Shown piece after piece: positions 25,554-34,487 of a DNA stretch of 64,000 nucleotides. Source of the DNA: Rhizobium sp. LC145 (lineage in GTDB: Bacteria; Pseudomonadota; Alphaproteobacteria; Rhizobiales; Rhizobiaceae); assembly GCF_001005825.1 (NCBI RefSeq), contig NZ_LBHV01000008.1:250501-314500 (forward strand). The letters are read 5' to 3'. Numbering within the stretch: position 1 is the stretch's first letter; every line of letters begins with the position of its first letter. The position numbers were made by a program, and so were the translations under genes. Under the pieces are notes generated by a model. That model was not told the DNA's origin and ran no database searches. It was given only the letters and a program-made list of their open reading frames with translations.

Positions 25554-26447
25554 ATGATCGACAAGCTGGAATTCTTCATTGCATTGGCTCGTGAAGGCCA
25601 TTTCGGCCGCGCGGCGGAAGAGTGCGGTATTACGCAACCGTCGCTTTCGGCTGCCATCCGGCAGCTCGAGGATCAGCTCGGCGTGCAGCTTGTGGTTCGC
25701 GGTTCGCGCTTCCAGGGCCTGACCCCCGAGGGGCAACGGGTGCTGGAATGGGCGCGGCGAATTGTCGGCGATGCCCGCACCATGCGCGAGGAGATGCGTG
25801 CTGCCCGGAAAGGCCTTGCCGGGCATATCCGTCTCGCCTCCATCCCCACCGCGCTGGCGATGATCCCGCGACTCACAGAGCCTTTCCAGGAAAAGCATCC
25901 CGACGTGACGTTCTCGGTCGTATCCCGCAACTCGCTGCAGGTGCTTTCCCAACTCGACAATTTCGAGATCGACGCGGGCATCACCTATCTGGACAACGAG
26001 CCGCTCGGCCGCGTCACCAGCGTGCCTCTCTATGCCGAACGCTACAATCTGGTGACGGCGGTGGGCACGCAATATGCCGACCGCGAGCAGGTCACCTGGA
26101 AGGAAATGGCCGATCTTAGGCTTTGTCTATTGACGCCGGACATGCAGAACCGGCGGATCATCAACCAGCATCTGGCCGAGGCCGGGGTGACGATAAAGCC
26201 TATGCTCGAGTCGAACTCCATGGTGGTGCTGCTTTCGCATGTGGGGACCGGCCGCTGGGCCAGCATCATGCCCCGCAATGTCGCCCGATCCTTTGGGTTT
26301 TCGAAGCAGATTCGCACCATTCCGATCGTTGGTCCGGAGGCGAGCCACATCGTCGGGCTGGTGGCGACCCATCGCGAGCCGTTTACGCCTCTGGTTTCCG
26401 CCCTGCTTCATCAGGCGCGTAGCCTCACGCCGGCGGCCATGGCTTGA
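25554..26447 (+). CDS. fdsR: LysR-type regulator, probable activator of the formate dehydrogenase operon
   Basis: This 297-residue protein has an N-terminal winged helix-turn-helix (FIALAREGHFGRAAEECGITQPSLSAAIRQLEDQLGVQL, residues 7-46) and a LysR effector domain from about residue 90. ATG 25554 with GGGAGAG is preferred over TTG 25536, since MIDKLEFF is the normal LysR start. It lies 167 bases upstream of fdsG on the same strand, as LysR regulators do in known fds clusters (FdsR of Cupriavidus). Effector unknown; formate response is inferred from position. Confidence 0.8.
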   Translation: MIDKLEFFIALAREGHFGRAAEECGITQPSLSAAIRQLEDQLGVQLVVRGSRFQGLTPEGQRVLEWARRIVGDARTMREEMRAARKGLAGHIRLASIPTALAMIPRLTEPFQEKHPDVTFSVVSRNSLQVLSQLDNFEIDAGITYLDNEPLGRVTSVPLYAERYNLVTAVGTQYADREQVTWKEMADLRLCLLTPDMQNRRIINQHLAEAGVTIKPMLESNSMVVLLSHVGTGRWASIMPRNVARSFGFSKQIRTIPIVGPEASHIVGLVATHREPFTPLVSALLHQARSLTPAAMA

Positions 26448-26502
26448 TAGTTTTTTTCTATCGCGTAACCGATCTCCTTTATTGACGGTTGCGCCTCCCT
26501 GT

Positions 26503-26519
26503 TGTGACATTCCATCACA
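26503..26519 (+). promoter_or_regulatory. Palindrome TGTGA-N7-TCACA before fdsG, candidate regulator site
   Basis: Perfect 5-base arms (26503-26507 and 26515-26519) lie 96 bases before fdsG and overlap the weak -10 area of TTGACG (26482-26487). The size fits a LysR-type dimer site; CRP sites have a 6-base spacer, so CRP is less likely. Confidence 0.4.
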
Positions 26520-26614
26520 GTCGGCGAAGTAAGATTGTCGGACAGCTTCGCCGCGTCCTGTTCCGGGCGGCGCTCCTCGCGCCGTTTCCTGGACCAGCCG
26601 GGAGGCAATGAGAC

Positions 26615-27094
26615 ATGAACATGCGCGTTTCCGCCGGCGACCCTGCTGAGCGGTCGCTTCAGATCATCAGGGATCTGAAGCATCTTGAAGGCCCGATGCT
26701 GCCGATCCTGCATGCGATCCAGGCGGAGTTCGGCTATGTGCCGGACGAGGTGAAGCCGATCATCGCAAACGAGCTCAACCTGTCGCGCGCCGAGGTGCAT
26801 GGCGTCGTCACCTTCTATCACGATTTCCGCGATCACCCGGCCGGTCGGCATGTGCTGAAGCTCTGTCGCGCGGAGGCTTGCCAATCGATGGGTGGCGATC
26901 GGATTGCAGAGCGCGTGAAGCAGCTTCTCGGCATCGACTTCCATGAAACGACGCGTGACGGAGCTGTGACGCTGGAGCCAGTCTTCTGTCTCGGCTTATG
27001 CGCCTGCGCGCCCGCTGCAATGCTCGATGATGAAGTCTACGGCCGGGTCGACGAGCACTGTCTTTCCGAAATCGTTGTGGAGGCACGCCGATGA
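26615..27094 (+). CDS. fdsG: NAD-dependent formate dehydrogenase gamma subunit
   Basis: This 159-residue protein has the NuoE-like thioredoxin fold with one [2Fe-2S] cluster: Cys84, Cys89 (CRAEAC) and Cys125, Cys129 (CLGLC). With FdsB it forms the NADH module of the soluble FdsABG complex, passing electrons from formate to NAD. The N-terminal helices (LPILHAIQAEFGYVPDEVKPIIANELNLSRAEVHGVVTFYHDF) are typical. It starts the operon and overlaps fdsB by four bases (ATGA). Confidence 0.95.
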   Translation: MNMRVSAGDPAERSLQIIRDLKHLEGPMLPILHAIQAEFGYVPDEVKPIIANELNLSRAEVHGVVTFYHDFRDHPAGRHVLKLCRAEACQSMGGDRIAERVKQLLGIDFHETTRDGAVTLEPVFCLGLCACAPAAMLDDEVYGRVDEHCLSEIVVEARR

Positions 27095-28647
27095 CGGTGA
27101 CGATATTCGTTCCGCGTGACGCAGCAGCGCTCGCGCTCGGCGCCGAGAAGGTGGCGAAAGCAGTCGCCCAGGAGATCGAGGCGCGTTGCCTCGACGCCAA
27201 GATCGTGCGCAACGGTTCGCGCGGCATGTTCTGGCTGGAGCCGCTGGTCGAAGTCGAAACCGATCGCGGGCGTATCGCCTACGGTCCCGTGAAGGCCGGC
27301 GATGTGGCAAGCCTCTTCGATGCAGGCCTACTGAGCGGCGCACCTCATCCACTCTGTCTCGGGCTGACGGAGGAGATCGAGTTCCTTCGTCAGCAGACAC
27401 GCCTGACCTTTGCGCGTTGCGGAATCACCGATCCGCTCTCGATCGAGGACTATCGCAAGCACAGCGGCTTTGCGGGTCTTGCGAAGGCCATCGCGACCAC
27501 CCCCGCGGATATCGTGAAGGAAGTCACCGACAGCGGGCTTCGCGGCCGCGGCGGCGCAGGCTTTCCGACCGGCATCAAGTGGAAGACGGTGATGGATGCG
27601 GCGGGGCCGCAGAAATACATCGTCTGCAATGCCGACGAGGGCGATAGCGCCACCTTTGCCGACCGCATGATCATGGAGGGCGATCCCTTCGTACTGATCG
27701 AAGGCATGATTATCGCAGGCATCGCGACCGGCGCCACCAAGGGTTACGTCTATACCCGCTCGGAATATCCGCATGCGATCGCGACGATGACCGAAGCGAT
27801 CAGGATCGCTGGCGAAGCCGGTATTCTCGGCTCCTCCGTCATGGGTTCCTCATACGCCTTCGACATCGAGATCCGCTCCGGCGCCGGCGCCTATGTCTGC
27901 GGCGAGGAGACTTCGCTCCTCAATTCGCTGGAGGGCAAGCGCGGCATCGTGCGCGCAAAGCCGCCGCTGCCGGCGCTGAAAGGCTTCCTCGGCCGGCCGA
28001 CAGTGGTCAACAATGTCATTTCGCTGGCCTCCGTCCCGGTCATCATGGAGAGGGGTGCCGCCTTCTATCGTGATTTCGGCATGGGCCGGTCTCGCGGCAC
28101 GATCCCGATCCAGATCGCCGGTAACGTCAGGCATGGCGGGCTTTTCGAAACGGCTTTCGGCCTATCGCTTGGTGAGATCGTAGACCAGATCGGTGGCGGT
28201 ACGGCGACGGGCCGGCCCGTGAAGGCGGTGCAGGTGGGCGGGCCGCTCGGGGCCTATTTCCCGCGCGCACTGTTCGATACGCCGTTCGACTACGAGGCTT
28301 TTGCGGCAAGGGATGGTCTGATCGGTCACGCCGGGATCACAGTCTTCGACGATGCCGTGGATATGCTGAAGCAGGCGCGGTTTGCCATGGAGTTCTGCGC
28401 TATCGAAAGCTGCGGCAAGTGCACGCCCTGCCGCATAGGCTCGACCCGAGGCGTCGAAACGGCGGATAAGATCGCCCAAGGCATCGAGCCCGAGAAGAAT
28501 CGCGAGCTTCTGGCCGACCTCTGCAACACGATGAAGTTCGGCTCGCTTTGTGCGCTTGGCGGCTTCACGCCCTATCCGGTGATGAGCGCGATGACGCATT
28601 TCCCGGAGGATTTCGCCCCAACACCCCTCATCGAAGCGGCGGAGTGA
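27091..28647 (+). CDS. fdsB: NAD-dependent formate dehydrogenase beta subunit
   Basis: This 518-residue NuoF-like diaphorase subunit binds FMN, NAD and one [4Fe-4S] cluster. An N-terminal thioredoxin-like extension (about residues 1-100), without the four cluster Cys, precedes GLRGRGGAGFPTGIKWKTV (FMN), YIVCNADEGDSATFADRMIMEGDPF, GAGAYVCGEETSLLNSLEG, and ESCGKCTPCRIG with a final Cys in GSLCALGG ligating the cluster. The fusion of a NuoE-like N-domain to NuoF is normal for FdsB. Start codon is within the fdsG stop; fdsA begins 5 bases after its stop. Confidence 0.96.
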   Translation: MTVTIFVPRDAAALALGAEKVAKAVAQEIEARCLDAKIVRNGSRGMFWLEPLVEVETDRGRIAYGPVKAGDVASLFDAGLLSGAPHPLCLGLTEEIEFLRQQTRLTFARCGITDPLSIEDYRKHSGFAGLAKAIATTPADIVKEVTDSGLRGRGGAGFPTGIKWKTVMDAAGPQKYIVCNADEGDSATFADRMIMEGDPFVLIEGMIIAGIATGATKGYVYTRSEYPHAIATMTEAIRIAGEAGILGSSVMGSSYAFDIEIRSGAGAYVCGEETSLLNSLEGKRGIVRAKPPLPALKGFLGRPTVVNNVISLASVPVIMERGAAFYRDFGMGRSRGTIPIQIAGNVRHGGLFETAFGLSLGEIVDQIGGGTATGRPVKAVQVGGPLGAYFPRALFDTPFDYEAFAARDGLIGHAGITVFDDAVDMLKQARFAMEFCAIESCGKCTPCRIGSTRGVETADKIAQGIEPEKNRELLADLCNTMKFGSLCALGGFTPYPVMSAMTHFPEDFAPTPLIEAAE

Positions 28648-28651
28648 CACC

Positions 28652-31531
28652 ATGTCCCTGATCCAAGAAATCGACTACGGAACGCCCGCTTCCCAATCCG
28701 AAGCACAGGTGACGCTGACCATCGACGGGCGCGAGATCACCGTGCCGGAAGGCACTTCCATCATGCGCGCCTCCATGGAGGCAGGCATCAAGGTGCCGAA
28801 GCTCTGTGCGACGGATATGGTCGATGCGTTCGGTTCCTGCCGCCTCTGTCTCGTGGAGATCGAAGGCCGCAACGGTACGCCATCTTCCTGCACCACGCCG
28901 GTCACGCCGGGCATGATCGTCCACACGCAGACGGGACGGCTGAAGGACATACGCAAAGGCGTGATGGAGCTCTATATCTCCGACCACCCGCTCGACTGTC
29001 TCACCTGCGCCGCCAATGGCGACTGCGAGCTGCAGGACATGGCCGGCGCCGTAGGCCTTCGCGATGTACGCTACGGCTATGAGGGCGATAACCACGTCAA
29101 GGCGCGCAACAATGGCGAGGTCAACGCCAAGTGGATGCCGAAGGACGAGTCGAATCCGTATTTCACCTATGATCCTTCCAAGTGCATCGTCTGCTCCCGC
29201 TGCGTGCGAGCCTGCGAGGAAGTGCAGGGCACGTTTGCGCTGACGATCGAGGGTCGGGGTTTCGGGTCGCGCGTCTCGCCCGGCATGCACGAGCATTTTC
29301 TTGATTCCGAATGCGTTTCCTGCGGCGCCTGCGTCCAGGCCTGCCCGACGGCGACGCTAACGGAAAAGTCGGTCATCGAGATTGGCCAGCCGGAACATTC
29401 GGCGGTCACCACCTGCGCCTATTGCGGCGTCGGCTGCTCCTTCAAGGCGGAAATGCGCGGCGAGGAGTTGGTGCGCATGGTGCCCTATAAGGATGGCCAG
29501 GCGAACCGCGGCCATTCCTGCGTCAAGGGCCGCTTCGCCTATGGTTATGCCACCCACAAGGACCGCATCCTCAACCCGATGATCCGCGAAAAGATCACCG
29601 ATCCCTGGCGCGAGGTCACCTGGGAGGAGGCTTTCGCGCATGTGGCATCCGAATTCCGGCGCATCCAATATCAATACGGCCGCGATTCGATCGGCGGCAT
29701 CACCTCCTCGCGCTGCACGAACGAGGAAACCTTCCTCGTCCAGAAGCTGATCCGCGCGGGCTTCGGCAACAACAACGTGGATACCTGCGCCCGCGTCTGC
29801 CATTCGCCGACCGGCTACGGCCTCGGCCAGGCCTTCGGTACGTCGGCCGGCACGCAGAACTTCGATTCCGTCGAACAGAGCGATGTGGTCATCGTCATCG
29901 GCGCCAATCCGACCGATGGGCATCCGGTCTTCGGCTCGCGGCTCAAGAAGCGGCTTCGCCAGGGCGCCAAGCTGATCGTCATCGATCCGCGCCGTATCGA
30001 CCTCGTCAAGACGCCGCATGTGGAGGCCTCCTATCACTTGCCGTTGCAACCCGGCACCAATGTCGCCGTGCTGACGTCGCTGGCGCATGTCATCGTCACG
30101 GAAGGCCTGTTCGACGAGAAATTCATCCGCGAGCGTTGCGACTGGTCCGAATTCGAGGATTGGGCGGCCTTCGTTTCCGAAGAGCAGCACAGCCCGGAAG
30201 CTGCCGAGACATATACCGGCGTTCCGGCCGAGCTCGTCCGGGGTGCGGCCCGTCTCTACGCCACCGGCGGAAATGGCGCGATCTACTACGGTCTCGGCGT
30301 CACCGAGCACAGCCAGGGCTCGACCACGGTCATGGCGATCGCCAATCTTGCCATGGTAACCGGCAATATCGGCCGCCCGGGTGTCGGCGTGAACCCGCTA
30401 CGCGGCCAGAACAATGTGCAGGGCTCATGCGACATGGGTTCCTTTCCGCACGAGCTTCCGGGCTATCGCCACATCTCGGACGATGCCACGCGCGAGACCT
30501 TCGAGAAGCTCTGGGGCGTCACGCTCAACAACGAGCCGGGTCTGCGCATTCCCAATATGCTGGATGCCGCTGTCGAAGGCACTTTCAAGGGCATCTATAT
30601 CCAGGGCGAGGATATCCTGCAGTCCGACCCGGACACCAAGCATGTCTCTGCCGGCCTCGCAGCGATGGAATGCGTCGTTGTCCACGATCTCTTCCTCAAC
30701 GAGACCGCCAATTACGCCCACGTTTTCCTGCCGGGTTCCACCTTCCTGGAAAAGGATGGCACGTTCACCAATGCCGAACGCCGCATCAACCGCGTTCGCA
30801 AGGTCATGAGCCCGAAGAACGGCTATGCGGATTGGGAAGTCACCCAGAAGCTGGCGCAGGCGATGGGGCTTGCCTGGAATTACACGCATCCGTCCGAGAT
30901 CATGGACGAGATCGCGGCGACGACGCCGAGCTTCGCGCTGGTCTCCTACGACTATCTCGAAAAGATGGGCTCTGTTCAGTGGCCTTGCAACGAGAAGTTC
31001 CCGGAAGGCTCGCCGATCATGCATGTCAACGGCTTCGTCCGTGGCAAGGGCAAGTTCATCCGCACGGAATATGTGCCGACGGACGAGAAGACCGGCCCGC
31101 GCTTCCCGCTGCTGCTGACCACCGGCCGCATCCTTAGCCAATACAACGTCGGCGCTCAGACCCGGCGTACGGAAAACGTCGCCTGGCATGCGGAAGACCG
31201 GCTGGAAATTCATCCGCACGATGCCGAGCAACGCGGCATCAAGGAAGGCGATTGGATCAAGCTCGCCAGCCGCTCGGGCGATACGACGCTGCGCGCCCTC
31301 ATCACTGATCGCGTGGCGCCGGGCGTGGTCTATACGACCTTCCACCATCCCGACACACAGGCGAACGTCATCACCACGGACTTCTCCGACTGGGCGACCA
31401 ATTGTCCGGAATACAAGGTGACGGCGGTGCAGGTCTCACCCTCCAACGGACCGACCGAGTGGCAGGAAGATTACGAGGAACTGTCACGTCGGTCCCGCCG
31501 TATCGCCGGCAAGCTGGAGGCTGCGGAGTGA
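28652..31531 (+). CDS. fdsA: NAD-dependent formate dehydrogenase alpha subunit (molybdenum)
   Basis: This 959-residue catalytic subunit oxidises formate to CO2 at bis-MGD molybdenum. The N-terminal NuoG-like part has a [2Fe-2S] site, the His-ligated cluster in DHPLDCLTCAANGDCELQ, and two ferredoxin-type sets (CIVCSRCVRACEE, CVSCGACVQACPT). CAYCGVGCSFKAE opens the molybdopterin part with a further [4Fe-4S] site. The Mo ligand is Cys383 in CARVCHSPTGYGLG, with the adjacent His384, so it is a Cys not a selenocysteine enzyme. Its stop overlaps the fdhD start by one base. Confidence 0.97.
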   Translation: MSLIQEIDYGTPASQSEAQVTLTIDGREITVPEGTSIMRASMEAGIKVPKLCATDMVDAFGSCRLCLVEIEGRNGTPSSCTTPVTPGMIVHTQTGRLKDIRKGVMELYISDHPLDCLTCAANGDCELQDMAGAVGLRDVRYGYEGDNHVKARNNGEVNAKWMPKDESNPYFTYDPSKCIVCSRCVRACEEVQGTFALTIEGRGFGSRVSPGMHEHFLDSECVSCGACVQACPTATLTEKSVIEIGQPEHSAVTTCAYCGVGCSFKAEMRGEELVRMVPYKDGQANRGHSCVKGRFAYGYATHKDRILNPMIREKITDPWREVTWEEAFAHVASEFRRIQYQYGRDSIGGITSSRCTNEETFLVQKLIRAGFGNNNVDTCARVCHSPTGYGLGQAFGTSAGTQNFDSVEQSDVVIVIGANPTDGHPVFGSRLKKRLRQGAKLIVIDPRRIDLVKTPHVEASYHLPLQPGTNVAVLTSLAHVIVTEGLFDEKFIRERCDWSEFEDWAAFVSEEQHSPEAAETYTGVPAELVRGAARLYATGGNGAIYYGLGVTEHSQGSTTVMAIANLAMVTGNIGRPGVGVNPLRGQNNVQGSCDMGSFPHELPGYRHISDDATRETFEKLWGVTLNNEPGLRIPNMLDAAVEGTFKGIYIQGEDILQSDPDTKHVSAGLAAMECVVVHDLFLNETANYAHVFLPGSTFLEKDGTFTNAERRINRVRKVMSPKNGYADWEVTQKLAQAMGLAWNYTHPSEIMDEIAATTPSFALVSYDYLEKMGSVQWPCNEKFPEGSPIMHVNGFVRGKGKFIRTEYVPTDEKTGPRFPLLLTTGRILSQYNVGAQTRRTENVAWHAEDRLEIHPHDAEQRGIKEGDWIKLASRSGDTTLRALITDRVAPGVVYTTFHHPDTQANVITTDFSDWATNCPEYKVTAVQVSPSNGPTEWQEDYEELSRRSRRIAGKLEAAE

Positions 31532-32352
31532 TGCCGGCCACCATCGCAACAGCTCTCGAGATTACGCGACGCAATGGCGTGATCCGCCGAGGCTCGCGCG
31601 TGGTGCCGGAGGAAGTGCCGATAGCTTTCTCCTATGACGGATCTACCCATGCGGTGATGATGGGCACGCCGGCGGATATCGAGGATTTCGCGGTGGGCTT
31701 CAGCCTGACGGAGGGCATTATTGCATCGGCGGCGGAAATCGAGGCGATCAACGTGATCGAGGAAGGTCCGGGACTCGATGTGCAGGTTACTCTTGCCCAG
31801 GAGAGGGAGGAGGCGCTGCGCGCGCGGCGGCGGCATATGGCCGGGCCGGTCGGTTGCGGTCTTTGCGGTATCGAATCGATCGAGCAGGCCGTGCGGCCGG
31901 TGCCGGATGTCTCGGCGGGCAGCGTGACGCTTTCAGCACGGGATATCGCCGAGGCTGCAGCAGCGCTCGGAGGCGCACAGGTTCTGAATGCGCAGACCCA
32001 TGCGGTTCATGGCGCGGGGTTTTTCGTGCCCGGCGAGGGGCTTCTGGCGGTTCGCGAAGATGTCGGCCGGCACAATGCGCTCGACAAGCTCGCGGGTGCG
32101 GTCCTCAGCCAGGGGCTCGATGGGGCCGGTGGCGTGGTCGTCGTGACCAGCCGCATTTCCGTGGAAATGGTGCAGAAGGCCGCGATCATAGGGTCGTCGG
32201 TTCTGATCGCCATTTCCGCGCCTACGGCGCTCGCGATCCGCACCGCGGAAACCGCGGGCATGACGCTGATCGCGCTGACCCGTGGCGAGGATTTCGAGAT
32301 TTTCACGCGCAGCGATCGCGTCAGTACCGGAGCAGTTGCCGATGTCGCATGA
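31531..32352 (+). CDS. fdhD: Formate dehydrogenase sulfurtransferase FdhD (FdsC)
   Basis: This 273-residue accessory protein donates sulfur to, and inserts, the bis-MGD cofactor of FdsA; in fds operons it is called FdsC. The conserved Cys loop is GPVGCGLCGIESIEQA (about residues 108-123), and the fold signature AVREDVGRHNALDKLAGAVL and SRISVEMVQKAAIIG follow. ATG 31531 is used since MPATIATALEITRRNG is a normal beginning; the frame is open upstream inside fdsA but not conserved-looking. It overlaps fdsD by 11 bases. Confidence 0.93.
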   Translation: MPATIATALEITRRNGVIRRGSRVVPEEVPIAFSYDGSTHAVMMGTPADIEDFAVGFSLTEGIIASAAEIEAINVIEEGPGLDVQVTLAQEREEALRARRRHMAGPVGCGLCGIESIEQAVRPVPDVSAGSVTLSARDIAEAAAALGGAQVLNAQTHAVHGAGFFVPGEGLLAVREDVGRHNALDKLAGAVLSQGLDGAGGVVVVTSRISVEMVQKAAIIGSSVLIAISAPTALAIRTAETAGMTLIALTRGEDFEIFTRSDRVSTGAVADVA

Positions 32353-32638
32353 CCAGACCCACGACAAGCTGATCCGTATGGCGAACCAGATCGCCACTTT
32401 CTTCATGTCGCAGCCGGAAGAGGTTCGGGTTGAGGGAGTTGCCACGCATATCAACAAGTTCTGGGAGCCGCGCATGCGGCGGCAGTTCTTCGAGCATCTC
32501 GACCGGGGCGGCGAGGGTTTGCTGCCGCTGGTGATCGAGGCCTCCGTGTTGATCCGCAGACCGGAGGATAAGGTCGGCCCTGCGAGCGGTGTCGGACAAG
32601 GCGCTGCCGAGAATGATCTAGCGGCAGGGGGCCGGTAG
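32342..32638 (+). CDS. fdsD: NAD-dependent formate dehydrogenase delta subunit
   Basis: This 98-residue protein begins MSHDQTHDKLIRMANQIATFFMSQPEEVRVEGVATHINKFWEPRMRRQFFEHL, the FdsD pattern. FdsD is needed for maturation or stability of the enzyme in known systems; it has no cofactor motif. The start overlaps fdhD and the C-terminal 20 residues are Gly/Ala-rich and probably disordered. It completes the canonical order G-B-A-C-D. Confidence 0.9.
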   Translation: MSHDQTHDKLIRMANQIATFFMSQPEEVRVEGVATHINKFWEPRMRRQFFEHLDRGGEGLLPLVIEASVLIRRPEDKVGPASGVGQGAAENDLAAGGR

Positions 32639-32647
32639 CGAATGAAC

Positions 32648-32721
32648 CGCTTTCCTGGCCGAACAGGCCGGAAAGCGCTGCGTGAATGCACCCGCCGGTC
32701 GGGGACAAGCCCGGACGGGTG
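32648..32721 (+). other. Two tandem hairpins between fdsD and the transporter
   Basis: CGCTTTCCTGGCC (32648-32660) pairs with 32666-32677 around GAACA with one bulged T. A second stem has outer arms CACCCG (32689-32694) and CGGGTG (32716-32721), with GGGACAAGCCC inside. No T-run, so not clear terminators. The GGACAAGCCCG core also occurs in the RIME-like repeat at 50.5 kb, so this may be a decayed relative. Confidence 0.45.
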
Positions 32722-32761
32722 ACGATCTTCAGTCACGACATTCCAGAGGAGGGTATTGTTA

Positions 32762-34423
32762 ATGGCATTTGCAGGAACAACGGACGAGGGCCTGACAGGC
32801 AATGTCGGGCTCCTCGATAGGGAACGTATTGTCGCAAAAGCAGGCTTCAACCGCTGGCTCGTGCCGCCGGCGGCTTTGGCCATCCATCTTTGCATCGGGA
32901 TGGCTTACGGCTTCAGCGTATTCTGGTTACCGCTCTCGCGGGCGATACCCGGAACGCCTGATCCATCATGTAGCAGCCTGAACCTGCTTTCCGCTCTCTT
33001 CACAACGACATGTAACTGGCGTGTTGCCGACCTCGGTTGGATCTATACGCTTTTCTTCGTGTTGCTAGGATGCTCGGCGGCGATCTGGGGCGGCTGGCTC
33101 GAGCGGGTAGGTCCGCGGAAGGCCGGCTTCGTCTCAGCCTGCTGCTGGTGCGGCGGCATTCTGGTCGCGGCTCTCGGCGTGATGACGCATCAGCTCTGGC
33201 TGATGTGGCTCGGCGCCGGGGTCATTGGCGGTGTCGGCCTCGGGCTCGGCTATATCTCGCCGGTCTCGACCCTCATCAAATGGTTTCCGGACCGCCGCGG
33301 CATGGCGACTGGCATGGCCATCATGGGCTTCGGCGGCGGTGCCATGATCGGCGCTCCGCTCGCCAATATTCTCATGAATTATTTCAAGACCGATATCTCC
33401 GTCGGTGTCTGGCAGACCTTCATCGTCATGGCGGTCATCTACTTCGCCTTCATGATGGGCGGCGCCTTCGGCTATCGCATTCCGCCGGCTGGCTGGCGTC
33501 CGGACGGGTGGACACCTCCGGCCAACAACGGCAAGGCTATGATCACCCATAAGCATGTCCACCTTCGCGACGCGCACAAGACCCCGCAGTTCTGGTTGAT
33601 CTGGGCGGTGCTGTGCCTGAACGTGTCGGCCGGCATCGGGGTCATCGGCATGGCCTCACCGATGCTGCAGGAAATCTTCGCGGGCTCGCTGATCGGCCTC
33701 CCGGATCTTTCCTTCTCGCAGCTTGACGCCGGACAAAAGGCGCAGATCGCCGCCATCGCGGCGGGGTTCACCGGCCTCCTGTCGCTGTTCAACATCGGAG
33801 GGCGTTTCTTCTGGGCATCGCTTTCCGACAAGATCGGCCGCAAGAACACTTATTATGCCTTCTTCATCATCGGCATCGTGCTCTATGCGGCGGCTCCGAC
33901 GCTTGCCGACATGGGCAGCAAGGCGCTCTTCGTGCTCGCCTTCGGCATCATCCTGTCCATGTATGGCGGCGGCTTCGCGACTATTCCGGCCTATCTCGCC
34001 GATATCTTCGGCACGCAGTTCGTTGGCGCCATCCATGGGCGTCTACTGACGGCCTGGGCGACGGCCGGCATCGTCGGTCCGGTGGTCGTGAACTACATCC
34101 GCGAAGCGCAGATCGCGGCGGGCGTGGCGCCGGGGCCCGCGCTTTATACCGGCACCATGTATATCCTCGCCGGCATGCTGGCGCTCGGCCTCATCGCCAA
34201 TGCGTTGGTGCGGCCGCTCTCGGAAAAGTGGTTCATGCCGGATGAGGAAGTCGCTGCCCTGCAGGCCAGGACCGCTGCGGCGAATGCCGGCCCGACCGGT
34301 TCTTTCGGCATCGGCAAAGGCGGGCTCGATACCAAGGCGGCACTCGCCTGGGCCGTCGTCGGAATCCCGCTTCTCTGGGGTATTTGGGTAACGTTGAAGA
34401 GCAGCTTAGCTCTGTTCGGTTAA
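32762..34423 (+). CDS. MFS transporter, oxalate/formate antiporter family
   Basis: This 553-residue protein has about 12 hydrophobic helices and belongs to the OFA (OxlT-like) branch of the major facilitator superfamily. After a short leader, helix 1 reads LAIHLCIGMAYGFSVFWLPL, a family feature. GPRKAGFVSACCWCGG and WFPDRRGMATGMAIMGFGGGAMIGAPL are the loop 2-3 and loop 4-5 signatures, and RFFWASLSDKIGRKNTYYAFF is the motif repeated in the second half. ATG 32762 has AGAGGAGGG before it. It lies 123 bases after fdsD on the same strand; formate or oxalate as substrate is inferred from family and position. Confidence 0.8.
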   Translation: MAFAGTTDEGLTGNVGLLDRERIVAKAGFNRWLVPPAALAIHLCIGMAYGFSVFWLPLSRAIPGTPDPSCSSLNLLSALFTTTCNWRVADLGWIYTLFFVLLGCSAAIWGGWLERVGPRKAGFVSACCWCGGILVAALGVMTHQLWLMWLGAGVIGGVGLGLGYISPVSTLIKWFPDRRGMATGMAIMGFGGGAMIGAPLANILMNYFKTDISVGVWQTFIVMAVIYFAFMMGGAFGYRIPPAGWRPDGWTPPANNGKAMITHKHVHLRDAHKTPQFWLIWAVLCLNVSAGIGVIGMASPMLQEIFAGSLIGLPDLSFSQLDAGQKAQIAAIAAGFTGLLSLFNIGGRFFWASLSDKIGRKNTYYAFFIIGIVLYAAAPTLADMGSKALFVLAFGIILSMYGGGFATIPAYLADIFGTQFVGAIHGRLLTAWATAGIVGPVVVNYIREAQIAAGVAPGPALYTGTMYILAGMLALGLIANALVRPLSEKWFMPDEEVAALQARTAAANAGPTGSFGIGKGGLDTKAALAWAVVGIPLLWGIWVTLKSSLALFG

Positions 34424-34438
34424 GAACCCCGGCAAAGG

Positions 34439-34466
34439 AAAAAGGCGGCCTTGGGCCGCCTTTTTT
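34439..34466 (+). terminator. Intrinsic terminator after the OFA transporter
   Basis: GGCGGCC (34444-34450) and GGCCGCC (34454-34460) pair over TTG, flanked by AAAAA and six T. Its A-run and T-run make it usable from both strands, so it could also stop the convergent chemoreceptor gene. Confidence 0.9.
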
Positions 34467-34487
34467 GTATTCACGCCTACAGCGGCG

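Noticed and set aside
26503..26519. CRP site in front of fdsG
   Set aside because: The spacer is seven, not six bases, and no other CRP evidence exists; kept only as a generic palindrome.
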